Positions 1-6,757 of a stretch of DNA of 64,000 nucleotides are shown piece by piece (the first letter of the stretch is position 1; every line of letters starts with the position of its first letter). Under the pieces are notes generated by a model. The model had not been told where the DNA came from, searched no databases, and saw only the letters and a program-made list of their open reading frames with translations. Source of the stretch: CAJCIS01 sp965276755 (GTDB lineage Bacteria; Pseudomonadota; Alphaproteobacteria; Acetobacterales; Acetobacteraceae). A program made the position numbers and the translations under genes. The DNA lies in assembly GCA_965276755.1 (NCBI GenBank), contig OZ255625.1, forward strand, positions 2,790,001 through 2,854,000, in the 5' to 3' direction.

Positions 1-504
1 GGCGGTCAGGCCGCGATCGATGCCCTTGCGCACCATGGCCCGCTGCTTGCGCGGAATGGCCTTGAGGTTCGCCTCATCGCTGCCCGAAATCGCGCGCCGG
101 AACGTGGCGTACAGCCCCTGCTTAACATGCCAGTCCTCGCCTAACGCGCCCTCGCGCAGGCGCAATTCGACCGCAGCCGCACCCATGCTTCGGCCCAGCC
201 CGGCCGCGTGCTCCGCGAGCGCCTGCGCCACCGGCGCTTCGGTCGCGAGCGGGCCGCCATAGACGCAGAACGGCAGGCTGATCAGCGTATGTCCGAACAG
301 ACGCGTCTTGACCTGCGCCAGCGGCAGCACGCCCACGATGGCGCCATCCTGCTCGGCGATCAGGTAGTGCGTGCGGTGGTAAAAGGCGCGTGCGATGACG
401 TTGCGCCATTCGCTGCGGTGAAAGAAGGTGGCGTGCGGATGGGTGGCCACGAAGCGGTCCCAGCCTGCTGGGTCGGTGCCGAGTTCGGTGATTCTGACGA
501 CCAA
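1..504 (-). CDS. FemAB-like protein of the XrtA/PEP-CTERM locus (partial)
   Basis: Reading the minus strand from 504 gives an open frame to the window edge, so the C-terminal part is missing. About 168 residues are visible, with the GNAT-like start of the FemAB fold: an N-terminal WDRF segment, FFHRSEWRNVI, an inner strand GAIVGVLPLAQVKT, and a basic stretch IPRKQRAMVRKGID typical of exosortase-linked FemAB proteins. Family knowledge: FemAB enzymes transfer aminoacyl groups; members beside xrtA probably modify the polysaccharide or its lipid, but the reaction is not established. It is downstream of the deacetylase gene in the same direction. The start is taken as TTG at 504 because no ATG or GTG lies in frame closer to the homologous N-terminus; this start is uncertain. 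Confidence 0.8.
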   Translation of the reverse strand, partial: MVVRITELGTDPAGWDRFVATHPHATFFHRSEWRNVIARAFYHRTHYLIAEQDGAIVGVLPLAQVKTRLFGHTLISLPFCVYGGPLATEAPVAQALAEHAAGLGRSMGAAAVELRLREGALGEDWHVKQGLYATFRRAISGSDEANLKAIPRKQRAMVRKGIDRGLTA

Positions 505-520
505 GTTTGTTATCCAGAAA

Positions 521-599
521 GGAAGGAAGGTCTTCTTTCTTGAAAGAAAGAAGCAAAGAACTTTCAAAAGTTTTTTGGTCCTTTTTTTAAAAAAGGACT
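521..599. repeat. Family B T-rich hairpin repeat, copy 1
   Basis: This contains two inverted repeats: TCTTCTTTCTTGAAAGAAAGAAG near 530-553 and AAAAGTTTTTTGGTCC with TTTTTTTAAAAAAGGAC near 570-597. The same motif recurs at 24480, 35664 and 46428. It lies between the FemAB-like and deacetylase genes and contributes the last codons of the deacetylase. Hairpins followed by T-runs on both strands suggest a bidirectional terminator. Confidence 0.7.
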
Positions 600-1459
600 G
601 CTTGCTTTCTTATTGCTTCTGCAAAAACCTCATCCACCCGCCCCCACGAGAAGTCCCGCAGCAGCAGCCCCATGCGGCGCGGCATATCGGCCAAATTCAA
701 ATAGTGCCGGAACCGCGCCATGGCCGGCGCCGCAACCACACGCGGTTGGCCCGCATCGATTTCCCACGGGTGCGTATAAAAAATCCCTGGCGCGCCCTCG
801 GCCACATTAAAGCGGCGCAGCCCCGCGCGAAAGACGCGATAAGGCAGCAGGCGGAAATAGCCGCCGCCGGCGCAAGGCAGGTTGCGTCCGGCCAGCGCCA
901 GCGTGGTCATGGGCAGCTCGACAATGCCCGCAGGCCCCGCCGCACCTTGGGGCGTAAAGGGCAGGCGCGGCGCTTCGGGCATGCCGTAGAGGTCATGGCG
1001 GATCGGGTACACGCTGGAACTATAACGATAACCCTGCTCGGCCAGCACATCGAACGCCCATGGGTTGCGCGCATTGATCGAAAAGGTCGGTGCGCGATAA
1101 CCCAGCACGTCGCATCCACCAAGATCCTCCAGCAGCCGCCGCGCATCGCCGACGTCGGCGGCAAATTCTCCGGGCGTTTGCGAAGTTGCCAGTTGGTGCC
1201 AATAGCCATGGCTGGCCAGTTCGTGGCCGGCCGCCACGATGGCGCGGATCAGCGGCGCGTGCCGCTCGGCCACCCAGCCCAGCGTGAAGAACGTGGCGCG
1301 CACCCCTGCCCGCGCAAACATCTCCAGGATTGCCTCGGTATTGGCCTGCACGCGGCGCTCCAACCCATCCCACGCATCGCGCGCAATGGTGCCGGCGAAG
1401 GCCTGCACCTGGAACCAGTCCTCGACATCCACGGTCATGGCATTGACGATAGCGGCCAT
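587..1459 (-). CDS. XrtA-associated polysaccharide deacetylase (NodB fold)
   Basis: This 290-residue protein belongs to the carbohydrate esterase 4 / DUF3473 type found beside exosortase A. The N-terminus has the metal-site motif TVDVEDWF; further on are RATFFTLGWVAER, the HELASHGYWH motif supplying metal-binding histidines, and YRAPTFSI. A conserved FYTHPWEID sits near residue 230. The length is normal for the family. It probably N-deacetylates amino sugars of the exopolysaccharide, in the cytoplasm or at the membrane since no signal peptide is seen. The ATG at 1459 is one base past the stop of the upstream outer-membrane gene, implying co-transcription and coupling. The last residues (QAVLF) are encoded by the family B repeat, which also gives the stop. 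Confidence 0.9.
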   Translation of the reverse strand: MAAIVNAMTVDVEDWFQVQAFAGTIARDAWDGLERRVQANTEAILEMFARAGVRATFFTLGWVAERHAPLIRAIVAAGHELASHGYWHQLATSQTPGEFAADVGDARRLLEDLGGCDVLGYRAPTFSINARNPWAFDVLAEQGYRYSSSVYPIRHDLYGMPEAPRLPFTPQGAAGPAGIVELPMTTLALAGRNLPCAGGGYFRLLPYRVFRAGLRRFNVAEGAPGIFYTHPWEIDAGQPRVVAAPAMARFRHYLNLADMPRRMGLLLRDFSWGRVDEVFAEAIRKQAVLF

Positions 1460-1460
1460 T

Positions 1461-3281
1461 TCAGAACCGCTTGCTCAGCGAAATCGTAATCGTGTTGCTG
1501 TTCAGGAAGGCGGCGTTCACGCCACCATTATCGGTCGCGTAATTGCCGACATAAGCCACGCGCCCAGACAGCGTATTGCTGAAGCTCTTGGAAATCCCCG
1601 CTGAAAACTGCACGGACGCATACTCATAAGTGCCACTCTGCGCCACGCTGCTGCGGCTGTAGCCGATTTGTGCGTCCGCACTCAGCGTGGGCGTCAGATC
1701 GTGCCGCCAACTCACGGTGGCCGAAATCGTCGCACTCGTCTGCGTGGTCAGCAGGCCGAACTGCGCCAGCTCGGCATTGCTGATGCCATCGCGCGCCAGG
1801 ATGCCAGTGGGCAGGCCGAGCAGATTGCCGACCAGCGAGGACCGCTGCTGATTGAACGTGGCCGTCACCACATCGCGATCTGCGATATAGCTGACATTGA
1901 CATTGGCCCGCTGCGTATTCGTCAGCGCCTGGTTGGCGCCGAACAGGCTGGCATTGTTGACCAGCGGGGCGGCGACCAGCGCAGAAGCCGCCACACCCGT
2001 CTCATCTGGCGAGCCCGATAGCAGCTGGTTCTGCTGGTCCTGCTGAAAGGTCGTAATCCCCGTCGAATAACTGCCGAAGATGCGAATACGCGGCGTGATC
2101 TGATAATAGCCAAAGACGTAGGGCGCGGTGATGCCATCGATGCGCCGGTATTCGATCGTGATGCTGCTTTGCGCATTGGGTGTTATGCGCACGCCCGCAC
2201 TCCACACCCCGCCCACATAGCCGTAGCCGCTGTTGGGATAGCTCAGGTTTTCATAGCCGATTTCCCCCAGGGCGGAGACGAAGCGGTTGATCGCATAGCT
2301 CGCATCATCGGTCAGCAGGATGCGGTGCGCGCCGCGCGAGGCGCCCGAGCCGTCATAGAAATTGGTGTCGGTATTGATCTCGTCCTGGAACCGGCCGAAA
2401 TCCTGCCCTGTCGTGAAGCTGGCAAAGACGCGGCGCGTGGCCAGCCACTGGCTGCCGTAATTGAAGGGCAGAGCCAGCGGCAGCCCCGGCGTGCTGCCGT
2501 TGAGGTAGTTCGGCGCATCGGTTGCCGAATAGATATACCCCACGCCCGCCTCGACCGTGCCGGTGCCGCCGAAGCTGTGGTCCAGGTAGGGCGAGATCGA
2601 GAGGTCGGTCTGCGTCTCGCGCTGGCTCGGCGGCAGCAGATCCGTGCCCAGGCTGTTGAAGCTGCCATAGACCGGGTTCTGGCTCACCGATCCGCGCGCA
2701 TCGACATAAAACAAATCCGGCACGGCGATGGCCTGAACGCTGCCGGAAAATTGCTGGCGGAACTGCGAATAGTCGGTATCGACGGCGTAGATTTCGCCCG
2801 TCGGCGCGTAGTTCAGATTGACCTTGTAGCGCTCGCCCGTGCCCAGGACCAGAAGGCTGGGCGTGATCAGGGTGACCGCGTCATCGTGCCTGCGGCTGAC
2901 GCCGAAATTAAAGCCGCCGAACTGGTCGGGATTGTCGGTCAAATCCTCCGTCACCGTAATGGCGGGGAAGAATTGCCAGGCCGGTCCGGCCGGCGCGCCG
3001 CCGGCCTGCGGGGCGGAGTTTTGCCTGAAGGCACTGAGCAGCCGGTCGCGCAAATCCGGCTGGGTGGTATCAACGCCCGCGGATGGCAGGACTGCGCCGG
3101 CCAGCGGCGGCACACTCGGCACGAAGCTGGCCGGGTCCGACAAGCCGCTATCCGCCCCCCCGCCCAAACCTGAGCTCGTTTGGGCTACGACCGGGCTGGC
3201 CAGCAGCAGCGCCGCCGCCCCGCCGAGCCAGCCCGCGCGGGCGCAGCGCCTGGCCGCAGGCATGGAGCGTCCGGGCGCCAT
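1461..3281 (-). CDS. Outer-membrane beta-barrel protein of the exosortase locus
   Basis: This is a 606-residue secreted protein. An N-terminal signal peptide (hydrophobic GWLGGAAALLLASPVVAQ) is followed by a long run of alternating hydrophobic strands with aromatic girdle residues, ending in SLSKRF, the terminal phenylalanine typical of BAM-inserted barrels. It resembles the TIGR03016-type 'PEP-CTERM system-associated outer membrane protein'. It probably forms part of the outer-membrane exit route for the polysaccharide; this role is inferred from context. The ATG at 3281 lies just after the kinase stop at 3290; longer in-frame reading to 3569 would overlap the kinase gene and lacks a signal peptide, so it was not used. 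An alternative start is ATG at 3263. Confidence 0.85.
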   Translation of the reverse strand: MAPGRSMPAARRCARAGWLGGAAALLLASPVVAQTSSGLGGGADSGLSDPASFVPSVPPLAGAVLPSAGVDTTQPDLRDRLLSAFRQNSAPQAGGAPAGPAWQFFPAITVTEDLTDNPDQFGGFNFGVSRRHDDAVTLITPSLLVLGTGERYKVNLNYAPTGEIYAVDTDYSQFRQQFSGSVQAIAVPDLFYVDARGSVSQNPVYGSFNSLGTDLLPPSQRETQTDLSISPYLDHSFGGTGTVEAGVGYIYSATDAPNYLNGSTPGLPLALPFNYGSQWLATRRVFASFTTGQDFGRFQDEINTDTNFYDGSGASRGAHRILLTDDASYAINRFVSALGEIGYENLSYPNSGYGYVGGVWSAGVRITPNAQSSITIEYRRIDGITAPYVFGYYQITPRIRIFGSYSTGITTFQQDQQNQLLSGSPDETGVAASALVAAPLVNNASLFGANQALTNTQRANVNVSYIADRDVVTATFNQQRSSLVGNLLGLPTGILARDGISNAELAQFGLLTTQTSATISATVSWRHDLTPTLSADAQIGYSRSSVAQSGTYEYASVQFSAGISKSFSNTLSGRVAYVGNYATDNGGVNAAFLNSNTITISLSKRF

Positions 3282-3289
3282 GGGCGTAA

Positions 3290-4129
3290 TCAGGCCGAAG
3301 TCGGCGTCGAAGGCGGCGGGGCGTTCGGCCGTGCATAATAGTCGCCGTAATAGCTGTAGGCGCCAAAGGAGGAGCGCTGCCGGCCTGCCACCTTGTTCAG
3401 CATCAGCATCACCTTGGGCGCGCCGCGGATAAGCTCGAGCGCCGCCTCCAGCTCCGCGCGCTGGGTGCGCCCGGCTTCCACGATCATGACGATCTGCGCC
3501 ACCGAGGGTGCCAGCACCGAAGGATCGCTCGTGGACAGCAGCGGGCCGGTGTCGATCACCAGCGTGCAATCGGGCAGGCCGGCCGCCATGGCATCAACGA
3601 CATCAACCAGCGGCCGGCGCCGCTGGTCCAGATCGATCCGCACCGCCGGCACGCCGATCGGCAGGATGGAAAGCCCGGGAATTGGCGTGGCCACCACCAG
3701 CTCGTGCGGCTGCAGCGTGATGTCGGAGACCATGTCGAACAGCCCGGGCGCGCCCTTCAGCCCGACGAGTTCGGACACCGATCCCGGCTTGAGGTCCGCG
3801 TCCACCAGAACCACAGAGCGCTGCGCTGTCTGCGCCAGAGAGGCGGCCAAATTCAGTGCGGAGAAGCTCTTGCCCTCCGCCGGCTTGGTGCTGGTGACCA
3901 GCAGCGTATTGGCGTTGCGCTCGCCCGCCAGGATCGAGGCGCGGATGGCGCTATGCAGGCGGCTGGCGGCGATGCGGAACTCATCGCCCAGCCGTGTGCG
4001 GCCTTCATCCTCGACGATCAGCCCGGCCACTTCCAGGTCGGCGATCATGCGCGGCGCCGGCCGCGGCCCGAGCGCGCGTCGGCCCGTCTCGGCCATGCTG
4101 AACCCGGCAGGGGAGACCATGTCATCCAT
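3290..4129 (-). CDS. XrtA-type tyrosine autokinase (BY-kinase / CpsD-like ATPase)
   Basis: This 279-residue cytoplasmic P-loop protein has a Walker A STKPAEGKSFSALNLA near residue 80, a Walker A' VVLVDADLKPGS near 108 and a Walker B CTLVIDTGP. The C-terminal tail has the tyrosine cluster AYSYYGDYY expected of a substrate for autophosphorylation. Family members cycle between phosphorylated and unphosphorylated forms to control polymer length together with the adjacent Wzc-type membrane partner. Here kinase and membrane domain are separate genes 12 bp apart, the arrangement usual in exosortase loci. The start ATG at 4129 follows closely on the chain-length gene; a shorter start is possible, but the acidic N-terminal region is normal for the family. 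Confidence 0.9.
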   Translation of the reverse strand: MDDMVSPAGFSMAETGRRALGPRPAPRMIADLEVAGLIVEDEGRTRLGDEFRIAASRLHSAIRASILAGERNANTLLVTSTKPAEGKSFSALNLAASLAQTAQRSVVLVDADLKPGSVSELVGLKGAPGLFDMVSDITLQPHELVVATPIPGLSILPIGVPAVRIDLDQRRRPLVDVVDAMAAGLPDCTLVIDTGPLLSTSDPSVLAPSVAQIVMIVEAGRTQRAELEAALELIRGAPKVMLMLNKVAGRQRSSFGAYSYYGDYYARPNAPPPSTPTSA

Positions 4130-4141
4130 GCGCGCGCCCCG

Positions 4142-5653
4142 TCATGCCATGTGCGCGAAATGCAGCAGCACGCCGCCCAGAACCACAAACAGCATGACGC
4201 AGGCGCCGCCAAACAGGGCCGCCTGGCGCAGGCGTGCCGCCGTCGACAGCGGCAGTATCGCCAAGGAAACGCTGCCGATCACGGTCATGCCCAGCGCGCG
4301 CAGATCGGCCACCGTGTGGAAGGACTGATCCAGCGCCAGCATGGCCGCAATCACACCCACCCCCGCGCCTAGCCCGGCAACCAGCACGGCGAGCGCCAGC
4401 AGCGTCCTGTTGGGCGCCACGGGCACCTGCGGCGCGCTCGGCGGATCGATGATGACCAGTTTGATGTTACTCGCCTTTTTCTGCGCCGCATCCGAGATAC
4501 GCATGCCCTCGCGGCGGGAGACCAGCTCGTCGTAATTGCGCCGCACAACATCGTAGTCGCGGTTCATGTTGATGTATTGCGCCTCGAGTTCTGGCACGCC
4601 CTGAGCGATCCTGGTCAGCCGGTCCCGCTCCGCCGTGGCATCGGCGATCTGGCGCACCAGGCTGCCGATGCGCTCATCGGTTTCGGTCAAACGCAGCCTG
4701 TAGCTTTCATAGACGGGATTGGCCGTCGCCCTGCCCGTTTGCTGCATTACGGCCGGCGCGCGTTCCGGGTTGGCGCGCATCTCATCGACCAGATGCTGCT
4801 GGGTGATAACCTCGGGATAGGCCGGCGTGTAAATTTGCTTGAGCTGGCGCAGCTTGTCCTCGGCCGCGCGCAGCGATTGCGCCGCCTCGCCCGATCCGGC
4901 GGATACGCTCCCGCCGCCGCCGCCGAAACTAGCCTGCGTGCTGGCAAGCTCGTGCGCGATCAGAACGCGGTCCGCGCGCGCATCGGCCAATTGTCCGGTC
5001 AATGTCGAGACCTGGGCGCGCGCCTGTTCGAGCCGATTGGTGCCGCCATCGCCAGGCAGCAGGTCGATGTATTTGCGGCGGAATTCGGCGCGGCGCGTCT
5101 CTGCCGCGCGCAACGCCTTTTCGTAGGAGGCGATCTGGCCGTCCATGAACACTGTGGCGCGGTCTATCTCGTCGCGATTATCGCCGGCCTTGTTTTCGAT
5201 GAAGCTCGCCAGCATCGCCTGCACCACGTCGGCGGCCAACTGGCGGCTGGTGTTGCGATAGGCGATCGAGAAAATATTGCGCGTTTGCGCGATGACCTGG
5301 ATGCGCGTCGCCAGCCGCTCGACCATCTGTTCGGTGTCGGTCTGCGTCGGCGTCTCCAGCGACAGGTCGGTCTTCTGGATGATGCGCTCCAGATTGGGGC
5401 GGGACAGCAGCATGTGCTGCAGCAGGTCGAGCTGGTCCTGCAGGCTGCTCTCGACGGCAATGCCGCGCAGCAGCGGCGTCAGTACCGCGTCCGCATCGAT
5501 ATAGACGCGCGCAAAGGCCTCGTATTGGTTGGGCATGGCGGCGACCGCCAGCCAGCCGGAAACGCAGACGATCCACGCCGCAATCACGCCCCACCAGCGG
5601 CGTTTCCAGGCCAGGCCGCCGTAGCGGGCAGCCATTTCGCGGACGCGGTCCAT
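4142..5653 (-). CDS. Polysaccharide chain-length determinant (Wzz/Wzc N-terminal type)
   Basis: This 503-residue inner-membrane protein has a first transmembrane segment near residues 20-40 (WGVIAAWIVCVSGWLAVAAM), a long periplasmic region with coiled-coil character from about 140 to 390, and a second transmembrane segment at the C-terminus. The region NRTLLALAVLVAGLGAGVG near 410 is a further hydrophobic stretch with the conserved proline-rich entry typical of Wzz proteins. It matches exosortase-locus chain-length proteins and should oligomerise in the periplasm to set polymer length, working with the downstream kinase. It is the second gene of the minus-strand EPS operon; a family A repeat and a short direct repeat separate it from the export lipoprotein gene. 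Confidence 0.9.
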   Translation of the reverse strand: MDRVREMAARYGGLAWKRRWWGVIAAWIVCVSGWLAVAAMPNQYEAFARVYIDADAVLTPLLRGIAVESSLQDQLDLLQHMLLSRPNLERIIQKTDLSLETPTQTDTEQMVERLATRIQVIAQTRNIFSIAYRNTSRQLAADVVQAMLASFIENKAGDNRDEIDRATVFMDGQIASYEKALRAAETRRAEFRRKYIDLLPGDGGTNRLEQARAQVSTLTGQLADARADRVLIAHELASTQASFGGGGGSVSAGSGEAAQSLRAAEDKLRQLKQIYTPAYPEVITQQHLVDEMRANPERAPAVMQQTGRATANPVYESYRLRLTETDERIGSLVRQIADATAERDRLTRIAQGVPELEAQYINMNRDYDVVRRNYDELVSRREGMRISDAAQKKASNIKLVIIDPPSAPQVPVAPNRTLLALAVLVAGLGAGVGVIAAMLALDQSFHTVADLRALGMTVIGSVSLAILPLSTAARLRQAALFGGACVMLFVVLGGVLLHFAHMA

Positions 5654-5661
5654 GGTACTCC

Positions 5662-5700
5662 TAAGCTAAGCAGAAGACTGGTAAGCTAAGCAGAAGACTG
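5662..5700. repeat. 19-bp perfect direct repeat
   Basis: TAAGCTAAGCAGAAGACTG occurs twice, at 5662-5680 and 5682-5700, separated by one base. It lies immediately upstream of the chain-length gene and abuts the family A repeat. A duplication formed when the repeat inserted or by slippage would explain it. Confidence 0.85.
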
Positions 5701-5796
5701 GGGGAGATGTGCCATCCCCCCCAGACCCCCCGTCATTATTTAAAACGAGGCCCAAAAATCGACGGGGGGTCTGGGGGGGATGGCACATCTCCCCCA
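5699..5796. repeat. Family A palindromic repeat, full copy
   Basis: This is an inverted pair with arms of about 38 bp, containing GGGGGAGATGTGCCATCCCC, then AGACCCCCCGTC, a central AT-rich spacer of about 25 bp, then the mirror image. Each half has its own small hairpin (GGGGGA with TCCCCC). It lies between the chain-length and export genes, so it is inside the EPS operon rather than at its end. Confidence 0.9.
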
Positions 5797-5802
5797 GTCT
5801 TT

Positions 5803-6417
5803 TCAAAACCAGCTCTGCGGAATGATCAGCGTATCCCCCGGCCGCATGGCCACGTTCTGGCTGATGTCGCCGTCCTTGATCAAATCCGACAGGTGCACGC
5901 GAATGCGCGTCTGCCTATCGCCTGTCCGCCGAATGATAACCGCCGAATTGCCCGCGGCGAACTTGGTCAGCCCGCGCGTGGCGATCATGACGTCGAGCAA
6001 GGTCAGACTCTGGCGGTAGGGAATGGCCTGCGGATCGACCGCCTCGCCAATCACGCGCACCTGGCGGTCCGCCGGCCCTTGAAAGGTGCGCACCATGACG
6101 GTGACGTTCGGGTTCTGCACGTATTGCTTCAGCTTGGCTTCGATGTCGTGCCCAAGCTGCGTCGGCGTCCTGCCCGCCGCTTGCAAGTCTGGCGCCAGCG
6201 GAACGGAAATGCGCCCATCGGGCCTGACAGGCAATTCGGTGACCGAAAGCGGCGCCGCCTCATAGACCGAAATGGACAGCACATCGCCCGGACCGATGAT
6301 ATATTCCGCGGCCGGCTCATCGGGCGCCTCGGCCACCACCTGCGCGCGGCCGCCGCACGCCGAAAGTGCAGGCGCAAGTGCCGCCGCCACCAAGACGAAG
6401 CGTCGCGCAACACGCAA
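5803..6417 (-). CDS. Wza-like polysaccharide export lipoprotein
   Basis: From TTG at 6417 this gives a 204-residue protein starting with a basic N-terminus, a hydrophobic core and a lipobox LSAC, so it should be an outer-membrane or periplasmic lipoprotein. The mature part opens with EYIIGPGDVLSISVYEA, the classic polysaccharide export (Poly_export) motif, followed by a SLBB-like segment (VRVIGEAVDPQAIPYRQS) and a C-terminal MRPGDTLIIPQSWF. The length fits exosortase-locus export proteins, which are shorter than E. coli Wza. No ATG is available: a frame extension to 6561 reads through the tRNA gene, so the TTG start just after the tRNA CCA end was chosen. It is the first gene of the minus-strand EPS group. 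Confidence 0.87.
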   Translation of the reverse strand: MRVARRFVLVAAALAPALSACGGRAQVVAEAPDEPAAEYIIGPGDVLSISVYEAAPLSVTELPVRPDGRISVPLAPDLQAAGRTPTQLGHDIEAKLKQYVQNPNVTVMVRTFQGPADRQVRVIGEAVDPQAIPYRQSLTLLDVMIATRGLTKFAAGNSAVIIRRTGDRQTRIRVHLSDLIKDGDISQNVAMRPGDTLIIPQSWF

Positions 6418-6419
6418 AC

Positions 6420-6494
6420 TGGTAGGCGCGGAAGGAGTCGAACCCCCGGCTTCTGCTGGGTAATAGCAGCGCTCTGCCACTGAGCTACACGCCT
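6420..6494 (-). tRNA. tRNA, anticodon reads UAC (tRNA-Val tentative)
   Basis: The minus strand folds into a complete cloverleaf of 75 nt: acceptor AGGCGTG pairs with CGCGCCT, the D arm is GCTC/GAGC, the anticodon stem CTGCT/AGCAG is perfect, the T arm GGGGG pairs with CCTTC (two G-U) around TTCGACT, and ACCA is encoded. Reading loop positions 32-38 as ATTACCC puts UAC at 34-36, a valine anticodon, with A73 as in valine tRNAs. A32 and C37 are unusual, so the identity is uncertain. The gene ends two bases before the TTG start of the export lipoprotein on the same strand. Confidence 0.8.
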
Positions 6495-6757
6495 TCTGAC
6501 TGTGCCGACATGCGGCGGTGGAGAATGCCGTCCTCGTAGAGACCACCAGACGAGACGGCAAGGATGTTTATTTTGAGAGACTCAGCCACAATAGAGACAC
6601 AGACGCTGATGGACGCAAAGTAGGCCTAACGTAACATGCTTGGTGGTCAGGTCCGCGCCGTTCATTACGCGACCTCGTCGCTTCACCTTTGCCAAGCTGA
6701 ACGAAAAATCCTAACAAAACCGCCAACCCGGGGAACAATTCCCCAAGGATGGCCTGC
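6495..6757. promoter_or_regulatory. Divergent intergenic region between the tRNA/EPS operon and prsT-like gene
   Basis: No gene is visible. The region must carry the promoters for both directions, though no confident -35/-10 pair can be assigned. A perfect inverted repeat GGGGAA-CAA-TTCCCC at 6730-6744 lies directly before the AAGGA ribosome site (6745-6749) of the plus-strand gene, where it could act as an operator or as an mRNA hairpin. Confidence 0.4.

Noticed and set aside
3282..3569. Longer N-terminus for the outer-membrane barrel protein
   Set aside because: The extension overlaps the kinase gene in another frame and has no signal peptide; ATG 3281 precedes a good signal peptide.
6420..6561. 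N-terminal extension of the export lipoprotein through the tRNA
   Set aside because: The extra residues are a translation of a complete cloverleaf; the lipoprotein signal starts after the tRNA end.
6495..6757. Sigma-54 promoter upstream of the prsT-like gene
   Set aside because: The best candidate (TTGGCAAAGGTGAAGC on the minus strand) lacks the TTGC element at the right spacing, so no such promoter can be claimed.
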